Shown piece by piece: positions 18,561 through 26,739 of a DNA stretch of 64,000 nt. The DNA comes from an uncultured Prevotellaceae bacterium (GTDB taxonomy: Bacteria; Bacteroidota; Bacteroidia; Bacteroidales; Bacteroidaceae), in NCBI GenBank assembly GCA_902776545.1, contig CACYQO010000012.1, forward strand, positions 1 through 64,000, written 5' to 3'. The translations under genes and the position numbers were made by a program. The number at the start of each line of letters is the position of its first letter. The stretch's first letter is position 1. A model generated the notes under the pieces. The model saw only the letters and a program-made list of their open reading frames with translations. It did not search any database and had not been told where the DNA came from.

Positions 18561-18994
18561 GTATAATACCCGATCCGGACATAGTGGCGTGGTGCTGCGA
18601 AAGGGTTCCAAGAGATATGGAGCCAGTCGTTTCCTATCAGAAGTTGGTCAGTATATTCCCAAGACTTGAAGAAATCGACCAATTGCTGGAACTGCGATGG
18701 ATCTTTCGGGCGGATGTCGGCTGCCTGGCCAAAAAGGTGCTGGGAGTTCTTGACGCCTCCCACCTTGCGATTGACTGCCTCATTCCGATAGCCGGAATTG
18801 ATGATGATGGGGCCGACAATCAATCGTGCCGGTTCCAGCAGCTGATGACAGCCGTAGGTCAGATTTACAACATCTTGCATCGACGGGATGTTCTCTGGGT
18901 ATTTACCAAAATTGAGAAATTCGCCCAGCTTAAAATGAGGCGAAAGTCTCACATTATTATAATTCATGATCTTTCGTGTTTCATTCATGGTCAT
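18533..18994 (-). CDS. M15-family peptidase (phage-endolysin-like)
   Basis: 153 residues without a clear signal peptide. It matches Peptidase_M15_3: INSGYRNEAVNRKVGG, SQHLFGQAADIRP with the zinc His and Asp, and DWLHISWNP with the second zinc His. Such enzymes cleave peptide cross-links of peptidoglycan and often serve as phage endolysins. The preceding two-helix membrane protein could act as a holin-like partner; this is inference. The first codons (MTMNETRKIM) come from an ATTCGTGT-type repeat, so the ATG at 18967 is an alternative start. The C-terminus is encoded by a palindrome. Confidence 0.85.
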   Translation of the reverse strand: MTMNETRKIMNYNNVRLSPHFKLGEFLNFGKYPENIPSMQDVVNLTYGCHQLLEPARLIVGPIIINSGYRNEAVNRKVGGVKNSQHLFGQAADIRPKDPSQFQQLVDFFKSWEYTDQLLIGNDWLHISWNPFAAPRHYVRIGYYTSQKGQSLL

Positions 18995-18999
18995 TCGTG

Positions 19000-19221
19000 T
19001 TAAGATTGTTTTTCGTGATAATGCTTATTAATGATTCTAATGTACTGATCCAGTCCGAAGATCGACCCTGCCAGCAAAAACGACTGTGCCACATAATACA
19101 GCAACCCGCCTGCCACATCGTCGATATGGACTACCTGATACGCCACGAGTGCGATACTGCTCACGATGAGCAATACCGCACAGGCGTACTGAGAGATCTT
19201 AAAGCCTTTCTGGTTTTCCAT
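19000..19221 (-). CDS. Small two-helix membrane protein (holin-like position)
   Basis: 73 residues with two hydrophobic segments (SQYACAVLLIVSSIALVAYQ, ~10-30, and GLLYYVAQSFLLAGSIFGL, ~38-58) and a charged tail (NKHYHEKQS). I do not recognise a named family. It lies three bases after the smalltalk stop and five bases before the peptidase gene, so the three are surely one transcript. Size, topology and position next to a peptidoglycan hydrolase resemble a holin, but function is not shown. Confidence 0.75.
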   Translation of the reverse strand: MENQKGFKISQYACAVLLIVSSIALVAYQVVHIDDVAGGLLYYVAQSFLLAGSIFGLDQYIRIINKHYHEKQS

Positions 19222-19224
19222 GGC

Positions 19225-19311
19225 CTAAAGCATCGCTTCTCCTGCTGCACCAAGAATGGCAGCGATAACATAACTGATCACCTGAAGGATCGTTCTAACT
19301 GTTTTACTCAT
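19225..19311 (-). CDS. Smalltalk protein (28 residues)
   Basis: The ATG at 19311 opens a 28-codon frame, MSKTVRTILQVISYVIAAIL then GAAGEAML, ending TAG at 19225-19227. This matches the 'smalltalk' family of tiny hydrophobic Bacteroidales proteins, found beside HU-like proteins and amidases. One membrane helix spans residues ~7-25. It is preceded by a consensus promoter and followed three bases later by the two-helix membrane protein. Its function is unknown in the family. Confidence 0.85.
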   Translation of the reverse strand: MSKTVRTILQVISYVIAAILGAAGEAML

Positions 19312-19382
19312 AACTTTACATGTTTTAAATGGTGAATAATTAGGGTTATTTATATAGCTCATATAGAGCTTTTATCTGCCTA

Positions 19383-19414
19383 CAAAGTTAAGAAAAATAT
19401 CCGAGATCACCAAA
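19383..19414 (-). promoter_or_regulatory. Promoter for the smalltalk-membrane protein-M15 operon
   Basis: On the minus strand TTTG (19414-19411), a 20-base spacer and TAACTTTG (19390-19383), about 72 bases before the smalltalk ATG. Confidence 0.85.
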
Positions 19415-19435
19415 TAGATTCTCAATTATTTTCTA

Positions 19436-19604
19436 AAAAAAACGGGCATGAATCTGGATTGCTACAAAAAGGAACTCCGCTCAAATGGCCTTGCTTGCCG
19501 GACCAACCGGGGCTATCCATCTGAAGCGGAGGTTAAAAGTGCTTCTATTTACATAAGTCGCTTGCCAGACCAACTGGGGCTCTTATCCTAATAGGTTCCT
19601 TTCA
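19436..19604 (-). ncRNA. Candidate structured small RNA with twin hairpin modules
   Basis: A consensus promoter (TTG 19639-19637, TAATTTTG 19617-19610) fires into about 165 bases that end in an uninterrupted U-run (A8 on the plus strand, 19435-19442). AAAGGAAC near the 5' end pairs with GTTCCTTT near the 3' end (plus 19595-19602 with 19468-19475), and CTCCGCT (19531-19525) pairs with AGCGGAG (19481-19475). Two 22-base modules (19493-19514 and 19560-19581) are identical except for two positions that pair with each other: CCGG-ACCAA-CCGG versus CCAG-ACCAA-CTGG. No ORF fits. Bacteroidales-1/6S-like RNA is a family to compare against; I cannot confirm a match. Confidence 0.6.
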
Positions 19605-19609
19605 CGCTG

Positions 19610-19639
19610 CAAAATTACGACTTTTTTCTGAACAAACAA
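19610..19639 (-). promoter_or_regulatory. Promoter for the twin-module RNA
   Basis: TTG, a 19-base spacer and TAATTTTG. It contains the 27-base block (19606-19632) shared with the HU and cellulase promoters. Confidence 0.75.
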
Positions 19640-19680
19640 TCTGTTTCCATACTTTTTTTAATAAAAAAGCGATAAATCCT

Positions 19681-19710
19681 TTTGGTTATCGAAATCTTTT
19701 TGTACTTTTG
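19681..19710 (+). promoter_or_regulatory. Promoter for the leader RNA and defence-like operon
   Basis: TTTG (19681-19684), an 18-base spacer and TACTTTTG (19703-19710). No TAnnTTTG is found between the RNA terminator and the ATG at 20097, so this is the likeliest promoter for the operon too. Confidence 0.6.
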
Positions 19711-20021
19711 CAATCAAGTATTGGCTAATCGTCGTGACACGTTTGAATCCTCTTTACGCAAGAGGGCGACGTAAGCGGGAGTTGCGGCTGTCTAAACGGT
19801 CACAATTCAGCGAGCCTCAGAGGAGGTGCCGATGCGATTTTTGTTGGAATAATCATAGCGTTAGTGCTATTCGGTGATGTCCTAGAACCTTGCAACTTCA
19901 ATAGACGTCCAATGTTTCGAATAAGTGCCAACGTCTGCGCGATAGCGTGGACTGGACTTATCAACATGGATGGGTTTTGCAAGGACCTTAGGACATCGAT
20001 GAGCGCCGATCTGCGCTTTTT
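19711..20021 (+). ncRNA. Candidate ~310-nt structured leader RNA upstream of the PLD-helicase/methylase operon
   Basis: The region has no plausible plus-strand gene but dense complementarity. GTGAC-A-CGTTT (19734-19744) pairs with AAACG-GTCAC (19794-19803), enclosing hairpin CCTCTT-TACGC-AAGAGG (19749-19765). ATAGC/GCTAT forms a hairpin at 19855-19870. GATGTCCTA and CCTTGCAA (19876-19895) pair with TTGCAAGG and TAGGACATC (19977-19997), 17 base pairs in all. Within that stem are CCAATGTT/AACATGG, ATAAGT/ACTTAT and an inner CGC-GATA-GCG. A terminator-like AGCGC-GCGCT stem with five T follows (20002-20021), then two more hairpins before the ATG. I do not recognise the family. Confidence 0.6.
20002..20021 (+). 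terminator. Short intrinsic-terminator-like hairpin after the leader RNA
   Basis: AGCGC (20002-20006), a 6-base loop, GCGCT (20013-20017) and a run of five T. The stem is only 5 bp, so read-through into the operon is plausible and could be regulated. Confidence 0.5.
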
Positions 20022-20096
20022 CGTGTCCTGAGGTCTTATCGCATAGACCCATTTTCTCCGAGATAGTCCTTTCGCTCCTAAGACTATAGCGTAGAT

Positions 20097-23000
20097 ATGG
20101 CAGACATACCTATTTCTTCCCATTTCTTTACTAACAGGGATGGGAACACGTTGATGAAGGAGTTTGAGGGTATCCTTGCTAACAACCCTCAAGTGAAGAA
20201 TCTTGATGCAGTCGTGGGCTTTCTTCGAGCATCGGGCTATTTTTCCTTGCGGCCTTTCCTCGATGGTATCAATAAGGTTCGCATTCTGATTGGCATCGAT
20301 GTTGATAAATACATTGCCAAAGCCAACCAAAAAGGCGAATTGTTCTTTGGTGCTGAGGAAGAAGTAAAAGAGGAATGCCTCAGGCTGTTAAAAGAAGACA
20401 TCGAACAGTCACACTACACCAAAAAGGTGGAGGACGGTATGCTCCAGATGGTTCAAGATCTGGTTGATGGCAAGCTGGAGTTGCGTGCCCATCCTTCGAA
20501 AAAGATTCATGCCAAGCTCTATATTCTCTATCCGGATAATTACAACCGGCATTGCTTTGGTGCTGCCATTACTGGTAGCAGCAATCTGAGTGGCAACGGA
20601 TTGGGTATCAGCGAAGATAAGCAATACGAGTTCAATGTCAAACTGGAGCGTTACGATGATGTGCAGTTTGCCAAAGACGAGTTTGAATTGCTTTGGGAAG
20701 AAGCCAAAAATGTGCCGATCAATGCAGAAGACTATCAAACCACTCTTGATAAGACCTACCTGAAAGGTGATGTCACACCTTACGAGCTCTACATTAAGAT
20801 GCTCATGGAATATTTCAGCGACCGCGTGTTGGCTATCGACCAAGAAGATCCTTTCGACATGCCTACGGGTTATACCAAATACGACTATCAAGCAGATGCT
20901 GTCGTAGAGGGTTATCAGAAATTGCTTCGCTATGACGGTTTCTTCCTGGCAGATGTGGTCGGTCTTGGTAAGACTGTAATTGCCACGATGATAGCTAAGA
21001 AATTCCTGATTGAGAATGGCCCTGAACATACAAAGATATTGGTGGTCTATCCGCCAGCAGTCGAGCAGAACTGGAAGACCACCTTCAAGGATTTCGGCCT
21101 CGAAAAGTATGCTTGTTTCGTAAGTAATGGCAGTCTCTCCAAAGTGCTTGATGAAAGTAACTATGATGTATGGAATGCTGACGAATACGATTTGGTATTG
21201 GTAGATGAGGCCCACAAATTCCGTAATCATACAACTGGAACTTTCAACCAGTTGCAGGAAATCTGTAAGATGCCTCGCTTGGAAACGGGCTATATTCCTG
21301 GCTATAAGAAAAAGGTGATGCTGATTTCTGCAACGCCCATGAACAATACGCCTGCAGATATTTATAATCAGATACTGATGTTCCAAGACCCTCGCCATTG
21401 CACCATTGACGGCGTCCCCAATCTGACAGCCTTCTTCTCTCCTTTAGTCGTTGAATTCCGTAAGTTCCGCAAGCAGGAGAATTTCGATTTGAAACAATTC
21501 AAGAAATTGGCAGAGAGGGTTCGAGACAGAGTGATCAAGCCGCTTACTGTCCGCAGAACGAGAACAGATATCGAGGGTATCGCGCGATATAATAAAGATG
21601 TGAATGGATTCCCGAAGGTAGATAAGCCCGTCAAAAAGGACTATGAGCTGAACGACCATTTGGCAAATCTGTTTGAAGAGGCTATGAACATACTCGACAA
21701 GAGGCTGACCTATGCCCGCTATCAAGCCATTGCCTACCTGAAACCAGATGCTGCTCCTGGCTTGTATGATAATGCAGAGGTTATCAGCCGCAGTTTGGCA
21801 GGCATTCGTAAGAACGGCCTGGTAAAGCGTCTGGAAAGTAGTTTCTATGCTTTCAGTAAATCGCTCAAAGCATTCCGTCAGGCTAATGAGAATATGATAG
21901 ACATGTGGGAGAATGATAAGATATACATTGCCCCAGATTTGGATATTAATGCTCTTATAGAGGCAGGCTACAGCGAGGAAGAGATTGAACAGAAGATGAA
22001 CGAGAAGGCGGAGGTGAATCCCAAGAACGCCTCCTTCAAACGAGAACACTTCAATGAAGAATACATAGACAAGTTGAGAGCTGATCAAGAGCTTCTGGAT
22101 AATATGTGGTTGGAGTGGGAATACATCAGCGATGATGACGATTCGAAGTTTGCCAAGTTTGCAGACCTCCTAAAGCATGAGTTGTTTAAGAAAGACAAGA
22201 ATCCGGAAGGGAAACTCGTCGTGTTCTCAGAATCTGTCGATACGGTAGAGTATCTGGAACGCCGCATCAATCGTAAGGATGTGCTTGTGATTTCTTCTAA
22301 GAACAGGAGTCAGCTTTTCAAGACCATTCGTGAGAACTTTGATGCTAACTGGAAAGAGAAGAAAGATGACTATAACATCATCCTCACCACAGACGTGTTG
22401 GCTGAGGGTGTGAACTTGCATCGCTCCAATATCATCATCAACTACGATACACCCTGGAATAGTACCAGATTGATGCAGCGTATAGGTCGTGTGAATCGTA
22501 TTGGTTCTAAGGCTGGCGTCATCCATAACTATGTTTTCTATCCCTCACGACAAGGTAATCAGGAAATCAAACTGAATCAGATAGCCCTAAGTAAGATTCA
22601 GACTTTCCACACCACTTTTGGTGAAGATAATCAGATCTATTCTACAGAGGAAATTATTGATCGCGACCTCGATAAACTCTTCAAGGAGAGTATCAAACGT
22701 GAACAGGAAGACCGCAATCTTGAATTGCCGTTCTACGAGGAACTGCGAGCCCTCTATCAGCAGAACCGAAAGGAATATAAGCGTATTGAAAGACTATCTT
22801 TGAGAAGCCGAACAGGTCGTGCGCCACGAGAATTGGATGGTGTCACGCTGGCTGGCGACTCATTGGTATTCCTCAAAACCAACTTCCGCAAACTATTTTA
22901 TCTGGTGAACGACCAGCAGACACGCGAATTATCTGTACTCGATGCGTTGAACTACTTCAAAGCTACACCTGAAGAAAAGGCCGTGCCCAGATTGGAGCAA

Positions 23001-23420
23001 CATCATGAACATGTGGAAAAAGCCCTGAATGCATTTAACAAAGCCAAAGAGCAGGAGATACAAGAGGAAGAATCCAACCAAAACCAACGTAGCAATCTTG
23101 GCGCTCAGGTGACGACGGCTGTCAGTTTGTTGAATGGTATGTTGCCTCATATCGAAGATGGTGACACACGCCTGAAAATCATTCAGTTGAAAGAATTGGC
23201 TGAACGTGGCACTATTACCTATATCGCAAAGCGCTTGCAACGTATTCAGAAAGACCTTCAGCGTCAAGGAGGCAGCAAGGCTAAGCTAACCTTCGAAGAC
23301 GCCTTGAAGCAAGTGCTCGATATGGCCAACAAGTACAACACCTATTACAGAGAAATGCAGCATGCAGAAGAGGAGTCTGCTGCTACCATCATATTGTCAG
23401 AATCATTTCAAAATAATTAA
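20097..23420 (+). CDS. PLD-nuclease/SNF2-family helicase fusion (restriction-like translocase)
   Basis: 1107 residues. The N-terminus (~20-200) is a phospholipase-D-type nuclease half-site: H138xK140 in KIHAKLYILYP and G160SSN163 in ITGSSNLSGNG. Residues ~255-870 form an SNF2/superfamily-2 translocase: VVGLGKT (~287-293), VDEAHKF (D370EAH), ISATPMNN and the C-lobe LTTDVLAEGVNL and MQRIGRVNRIG. The last ~200 residues are helical and charged. The methylase gene follows after five bases, so the pair resembles a restriction-modification or DISARM-like unit with nuclease and motor in one chain. A defence role is inferred. It is AT-richer than the housekeeping neighbours, and a structured RNA precedes it. 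Confidence 0.88.
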   Translation: MADIPISSHFFTNRDGNTLMKEFEGILANNPQVKNLDAVVGFLRASGYFSLRPFLDGINKVRILIGIDVDKYIAKANQKGELFFGAEEEVKEECLRLLKEDIEQSHYTKKVEDGMLQMVQDLVDGKLELRAHPSKKIHAKLYILYPDNYNRHCFGAAITGSSNLSGNGLGISEDKQYEFNVKLERYDDVQFAKDEFELLWEEAKNVPINAEDYQTTLDKTYLKGDVTPYELYIKMLMEYFSDRVLAIDQEDPFDMPTGYTKYDYQADAVVEGYQKLLRYDGFFLADVVGLGKTVIATMIAKKFLIENGPEHTKILVVYPPAVEQNWKTTFKDFGLEKYACFVSNGSLSKVLDESNYDVWNADEYDLVLVDEAHKFRNHTTGTFNQLQEICKMPRLETGYIPGYKKKVMLISATPMNNTPADIYNQILMFQDPRHCTIDGVPNLTAFFSPLVVEFRKFRKQENFDLKQFKKLAERVRDRVIKPLTVRRTRTDIEGIARYNKDVNGFPKVDKPVKKDYELNDHLANLFEEAMNILDKRLTYARYQAIAYLKPDAAPGLYDNAEVISRSLAGIRKNGLVKRLESSFYAFSKSLKAFRQANENMIDMWENDKIYIAPDLDINALIEAGYSEEEIEQKMNEKAEVNPKNASFKREHFNEEYIDKLRADQELLDNMWLEWEYISDDDDSKFAKFADLLKHELFKKDKNPEGKLVVFSESVDTVEYLERRINRKDVLVISSKNRSQLFKTIRENFDANWKEKKDDYNIILTTDVLAEGVNLHRSNIIINYDTPWNSTRLMQRIGRVNRIGSKAGVIHNYVFYPSRQGNQEIKLNQIALSKIQTFHTTFGEDNQIYSTEEIIDRDLDKLFKESIKREQEDRNLELPFYEELRALYQQNRKEYKRIERLSLRSRTGRAPRELDGVTLAGDSLVFLKTNFRKLFYLVNDQQTRELSVLDALNYFKATPEEKAVPRLEQHHEHVEKALNAFNKAKEQEIQEEESNQNQRSNLGAQVTTAVSLLNGMLPHIEDGDTRLKIIQLKELAERGTITYIAKRLQRIQKDLQRQGGSKAKLTFEDALKQVLDMANKYNTYYREMQHAEEESAATIILSESFQNN

Positions 23421-23425
23421 GCCCT

Positions 23426-26400
23426 ATGGATTACAGACCTGTTATCGAATCAAGATACAATCGTCAGAACTGGCAAACCCTGTTACACGATATATTTGGC
23501 AGTAGGATCAAGTTCTGGAACTCTCCATCAGCAGTTTCTGCTAATAGTCAGTTTGCCAAACAGGCATTATGGCTTGGAACCATTACGCTAAGTGATGAGC
23601 AGACCATAAGTGTCTATGAAGTAGAACTATCTGATAGTGTAGATATCGAGCGCAACCGCAGAGGTATCCGTGATATGCTGCTTACAACTTGGCGTAGTAA
23701 CGGCAATGCAGGAGCCTTTATGTTCTGTTATCGCAAGAACGAGAGTGTGCTGCGCTTTTCGTATGTCAGCGAGGCTTGGACGTTTGCCGACGATGGAGCA
23801 TATCAGAAGGAATCGACAGATGCCAAACGCTTCACCTATCTGCTTGGTGAGGGCCATCGCAGCCGCACGGCCATTCAGCAGTTTGAGAAGCTGAAAGCCA
23901 GTAGCCAGAAGCTGAAAGACCTGACGAAAGCATTCTCCGTAGATGCCGTCAGCGATATGTTCTTTGACGAATATAAGAAGAACTACGAGGACATCATCCA
24001 GTTCATTACGGGCAAGCGGATGGTGAAGGTAAACAACAAGTGGGAGGAGCAAGTGAAGAACGATCCATGCGAATACATCATGCAGGAGTTTGCTGCTTTT
24101 GCGAATCCAGAAAAAGCCGTGCGCGACTATGTGAAGAAATTGATGGGCCGCCTTGTCTTCCTTCAATTCCTACAGAAGAAAGGTTGGCTTGGTGTTCCGG
24201 CAAATGCAGAATGGGGTAGTGGCGATCCTGAATATATCCAGAACCTTTTCGCTCAGACAGCAGACAAAGATCACTTTATCGACAACGTGTTGGAGTCACT
24301 CTTCAACGACCTCAATAGCGAGGATGAGAGAAAACTGCCACAATATCGTACACCATACTTGAACGGTGGACTATTCGAGCGTGATGCCTCAGACGAAACA
24401 AACTTCCCTCTGCCTGCCAAGTATATGCAGCAGATGCTTGACTTCTTCAGCAGCTACAACTTCACTATAGACGAGAATGATCCAGACGATGCAGAGGTAG
24501 GCGTTGACCCAGAGATGTTAGGTCGCATCTTCGAGAACCTGTTGGAAGACAACAAGGATAAAGGTGCCTTCTACACGCCAAAGGAAATCGTTACTTATAT
24601 GTGTCGCGAAAGCCTTATAGCCTATCTACAAACTGATGTTGAGGATGAGCCAACAAAGGAAGCCATTCGTCAGTTTGTAACCACCCACGATGCTGCAACT
24701 CTTGGCAATATTGCAGACGATATAGACCAGCGATTAAAGGATGTGAAAATTTGTGACCCTGCCATTGGCTCTGGCGCATTCCCCATGGGCTTGCTAAAAG
24801 AACTTTTTCTTTGCCGTACAGCCCTTGAAGGCATCAGCCAGCATCAAGCCGCAGAAATCAAGAAGCATATCATTCAGCAGAATATCTATGGTGTTGACAT
24901 CGAGCGTGGTGCTGTTGACATCGCCCGCCTCCGTTTCTGGCTATCTCTTATTGTTGATGAAGAAACACCTCAGGCATTACCTAACCTCGACTTCAAGATT
25001 ATGCAAGGCAACTCGCTGTTGGAACAGTATAAGGGTATTGACCTCTCAACGATGACAGAAAGGAAATATGATAAGAAGGAAGGGCTAAGTTGGTTCGATA
25101 ATATGGTGGATGTCTATCGTGAAGAACTACGCAATATGCTTGCTAAATATTATAATTGCACAAACCACAACGAGAAAAATCAACTTCGCACCTCAATTAT
25201 TAATAATGTAAAGAAGCAACTCAAAGAGCAGAGCATTAATGTGGACTTTGGCGACCTCGACCTCTCGGGTAATAATCAGTTCATGCTTTGGCACACTTGG
25301 TTCTATGATGTGTTCTCGCAAGGAGGTTTTGATATCATAATAGGTAATCCTCCGTATGTCCGTCAGGAAAAAATGGCACATTCGTATAAAAAGCTACTTT
25401 GCTCTGTTTATCCAAACTATGGAGAAGGAACTGCTGATATGCTTGTATACTTCTTTGGGTTGGGGGTAAATATACTGCGAGATAATGGAGTGTTAAACTT
25501 TATCACATCCAATAAGTTCTTGAAAACCAAATATGGCCGGACCATACGTAATACTTTTGCTAATGATGTTGATGTTACTACCTTCATCGATTTCTTTGAA
25601 CTCCCTGTTTTCAATAATGCTTCAACTGATGCTGGTATCACATTCCTAATAAAACGTCAGCCAGAAAATGAGACAAGATATTTCCCTGTGAAGACACTTG
25701 AAAAGCTGAATCTTACAGAATTAACCAAAGGAAGTTTTCTCAGGGTAATCAAGAATATAGAGGAATGGCAATTTGTAAAGAATGAAGAGCTTTCGATTCT
25801 TTCTAAATTGAATGATAATAGTATTCCGCTTTCTGATTTCGTTAATGGAAGGATATATAGAGGCATAACTACAGGGTCGAATCCTAGTTTTATGTTGAAT
25901 AAAGTAGTTAGGAAGGCTATATTGGATGATTGTGAAACGCCTGATGAGTATGAACGTACTAACAAGATCATAAAGAAGGCATTTAGAAGTCGTGATATTA
26001 GAAAATGCAACTATACAGGCCCAGAGCAATGGCTGCTTTTTATACCTTGGCATTTTCCACTTCCGTTCGATGAAGCTGAGGAAATGGAACCCAGGGAAGC
26101 TATTGTAGAATCAGAAAAGAAAATGCAGTCCGACTATCCATCATTATATAGGTACCTTTGTAGTCACAGAGAAGATCTGGCTGGTAGAAATCAAGATGAA
26201 ACTGGTATTAGATACGAGTGGTACGCCCTGCAAAGATGGGGTGCAAAATATTACAAAGAATTTGATGAGGAGAAATTGATATATATTCATACAGCAAAGA
26301 ACCATGAGTTTTATTATGACACGGAGAAACACTATGTCAACAACTCATGCTACATAATCGCATCTATGAGCAAATTCCTATATTGTTTCTTGAACTCTTC

Positions 26401-26719
26401 ACTTTTCAACTACTTCAAGCGTATCAAGTTTGTTGCCTATGGAGATGGTGCAGAGGAGGGAAGATGCAAATTGGATGGTAATAAGATGGCAACTGTGCCA
26501 ATCAGAGCGAATGTAGATGAAAGTCCTTTTGAAAAGAAATTCGAGCTATTACAACAAGCTGTAAAAGTCAATGATAGCAATAGGCTTTTTTCTTTGGAAC
26601 GCGAAATCGACAGTCTGGTTTATCAGCTCTACGGACTGACAGAAGAAGAAATTAAAATCGTTGAAGGTTGGAATAATGTAGATCGTTGTGACAATGAAGG
26701 CCGGCAACACCCTCACTGA
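23426..26719 (+). CDS. Eco57I-type N6-adenine DNA methyltransferase with specificity region
   Basis: 1097 residues. An N-terminal helical/alpha-beta region (~1-350) is followed by the adenine methylase core: GAFYTPKEIV, DPAIGSGAFPMGLLKE (motif I, D444), YGVDIERGAVDIARLRFWLS and NPPY (N641-Y644). The C-terminal third (~790-1070) looks like a TaqI/Eco57I-type target-recognition region (RGITTGSNPSFML, RWGAKYYKEF). It would methylate adenine in a defined DNA site and, with the upstream motor-nuclease, form a two-gene restriction-modification-like system. DNA from about 25.3 to 26.5 kb is visibly more A/T-rich than the rest of the gene, suggesting an exchanged specificity segment. It ends 20 bases before the end of a convergent gene. 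Confidence 0.88.
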   Translation: MDYRPVIESRYNRQNWQTLLHDIFGSRIKFWNSPSAVSANSQFAKQALWLGTITLSDEQTISVYEVELSDSVDIERNRRGIRDMLLTTWRSNGNAGAFMFCYRKNESVLRFSYVSEAWTFADDGAYQKESTDAKRFTYLLGEGHRSRTAIQQFEKLKASSQKLKDLTKAFSVDAVSDMFFDEYKKNYEDIIQFITGKRMVKVNNKWEEQVKNDPCEYIMQEFAAFANPEKAVRDYVKKLMGRLVFLQFLQKKGWLGVPANAEWGSGDPEYIQNLFAQTADKDHFIDNVLESLFNDLNSEDERKLPQYRTPYLNGGLFERDASDETNFPLPAKYMQQMLDFFSSYNFTIDENDPDDAEVGVDPEMLGRIFENLLEDNKDKGAFYTPKEIVTYMCRESLIAYLQTDVEDEPTKEAIRQFVTTHDAATLGNIADDIDQRLKDVKICDPAIGSGAFPMGLLKELFLCRTALEGISQHQAAEIKKHIIQQNIYGVDIERGAVDIARLRFWLSLIVDEETPQALPNLDFKIMQGNSLLEQYKGIDLSTMTERKYDKKEGLSWFDNMVDVYREELRNMLAKYYNCTNHNEKNQLRTSIINNVKKQLKEQSINVDFGDLDLSGNNQFMLWHTWFYDVFSQGGFDIIIGNPPYVRQEKMAHSYKKLLCSVYPNYGEGTADMLVYFFGLGVNILRDNGVLNFITSNKFLKTKYGRTIRNTFANDVDVTTFIDFFELPVFNNASTDAGITFLIKRQPENETRYFPVKTLEKLNLTELTKGSFLRVIKNIEEWQFVKNEELSILSKLNDNSIPLSDFVNGRIYRGITTGSNPSFMLNKVVRKAILDDCETPDEYERTNKIIKKAFRSRDIRKCNYTGPEQWLLFIPWHFPLPFDEAEEMEPREAIVESEKKMQSDYPSLYRYLCSHREDLAGRNQDETGIRYEWYALQRWGAKYYKEFDEEKLIYIHTAKNHEFYYDTEKHYVNNSCYIIASMSKFLYCFLNSSLFNYFKRIKFVAYGDGAEEGRCKLDGNKMATVPIRANVDESPFEKKFELLQQAVKVNDSNRLFSLEREIDSLVYQLYGLTEEEIKIVEGWNNVDRCDNEGRQHPH

Positions 26720-26739
26720 TGAGTTTGTGTGTGGTGTGC

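Noticed and set aside
19711..20021. Identification of the leader RNA as tmRNA, RNase P RNA or a group I intron
   Set aside because: A GTTTGAATCC stretch resembles a T-loop and an ATAGTCC stretch resembles an intron core element, but the conserved tmRNA ends, the RNase P GAGGAAAGTCC block and correctly ordered intron pairings are absent.
19800..20330. Minus-strand ORF of 176 codons over the leader RNA and the start of the PLD-helicase gene
   Set aside because: It overlaps the well-supported helicase N-terminus and the folded RNA region, and its sequence is low in recognisable protein features. Treated as a shadow frame.
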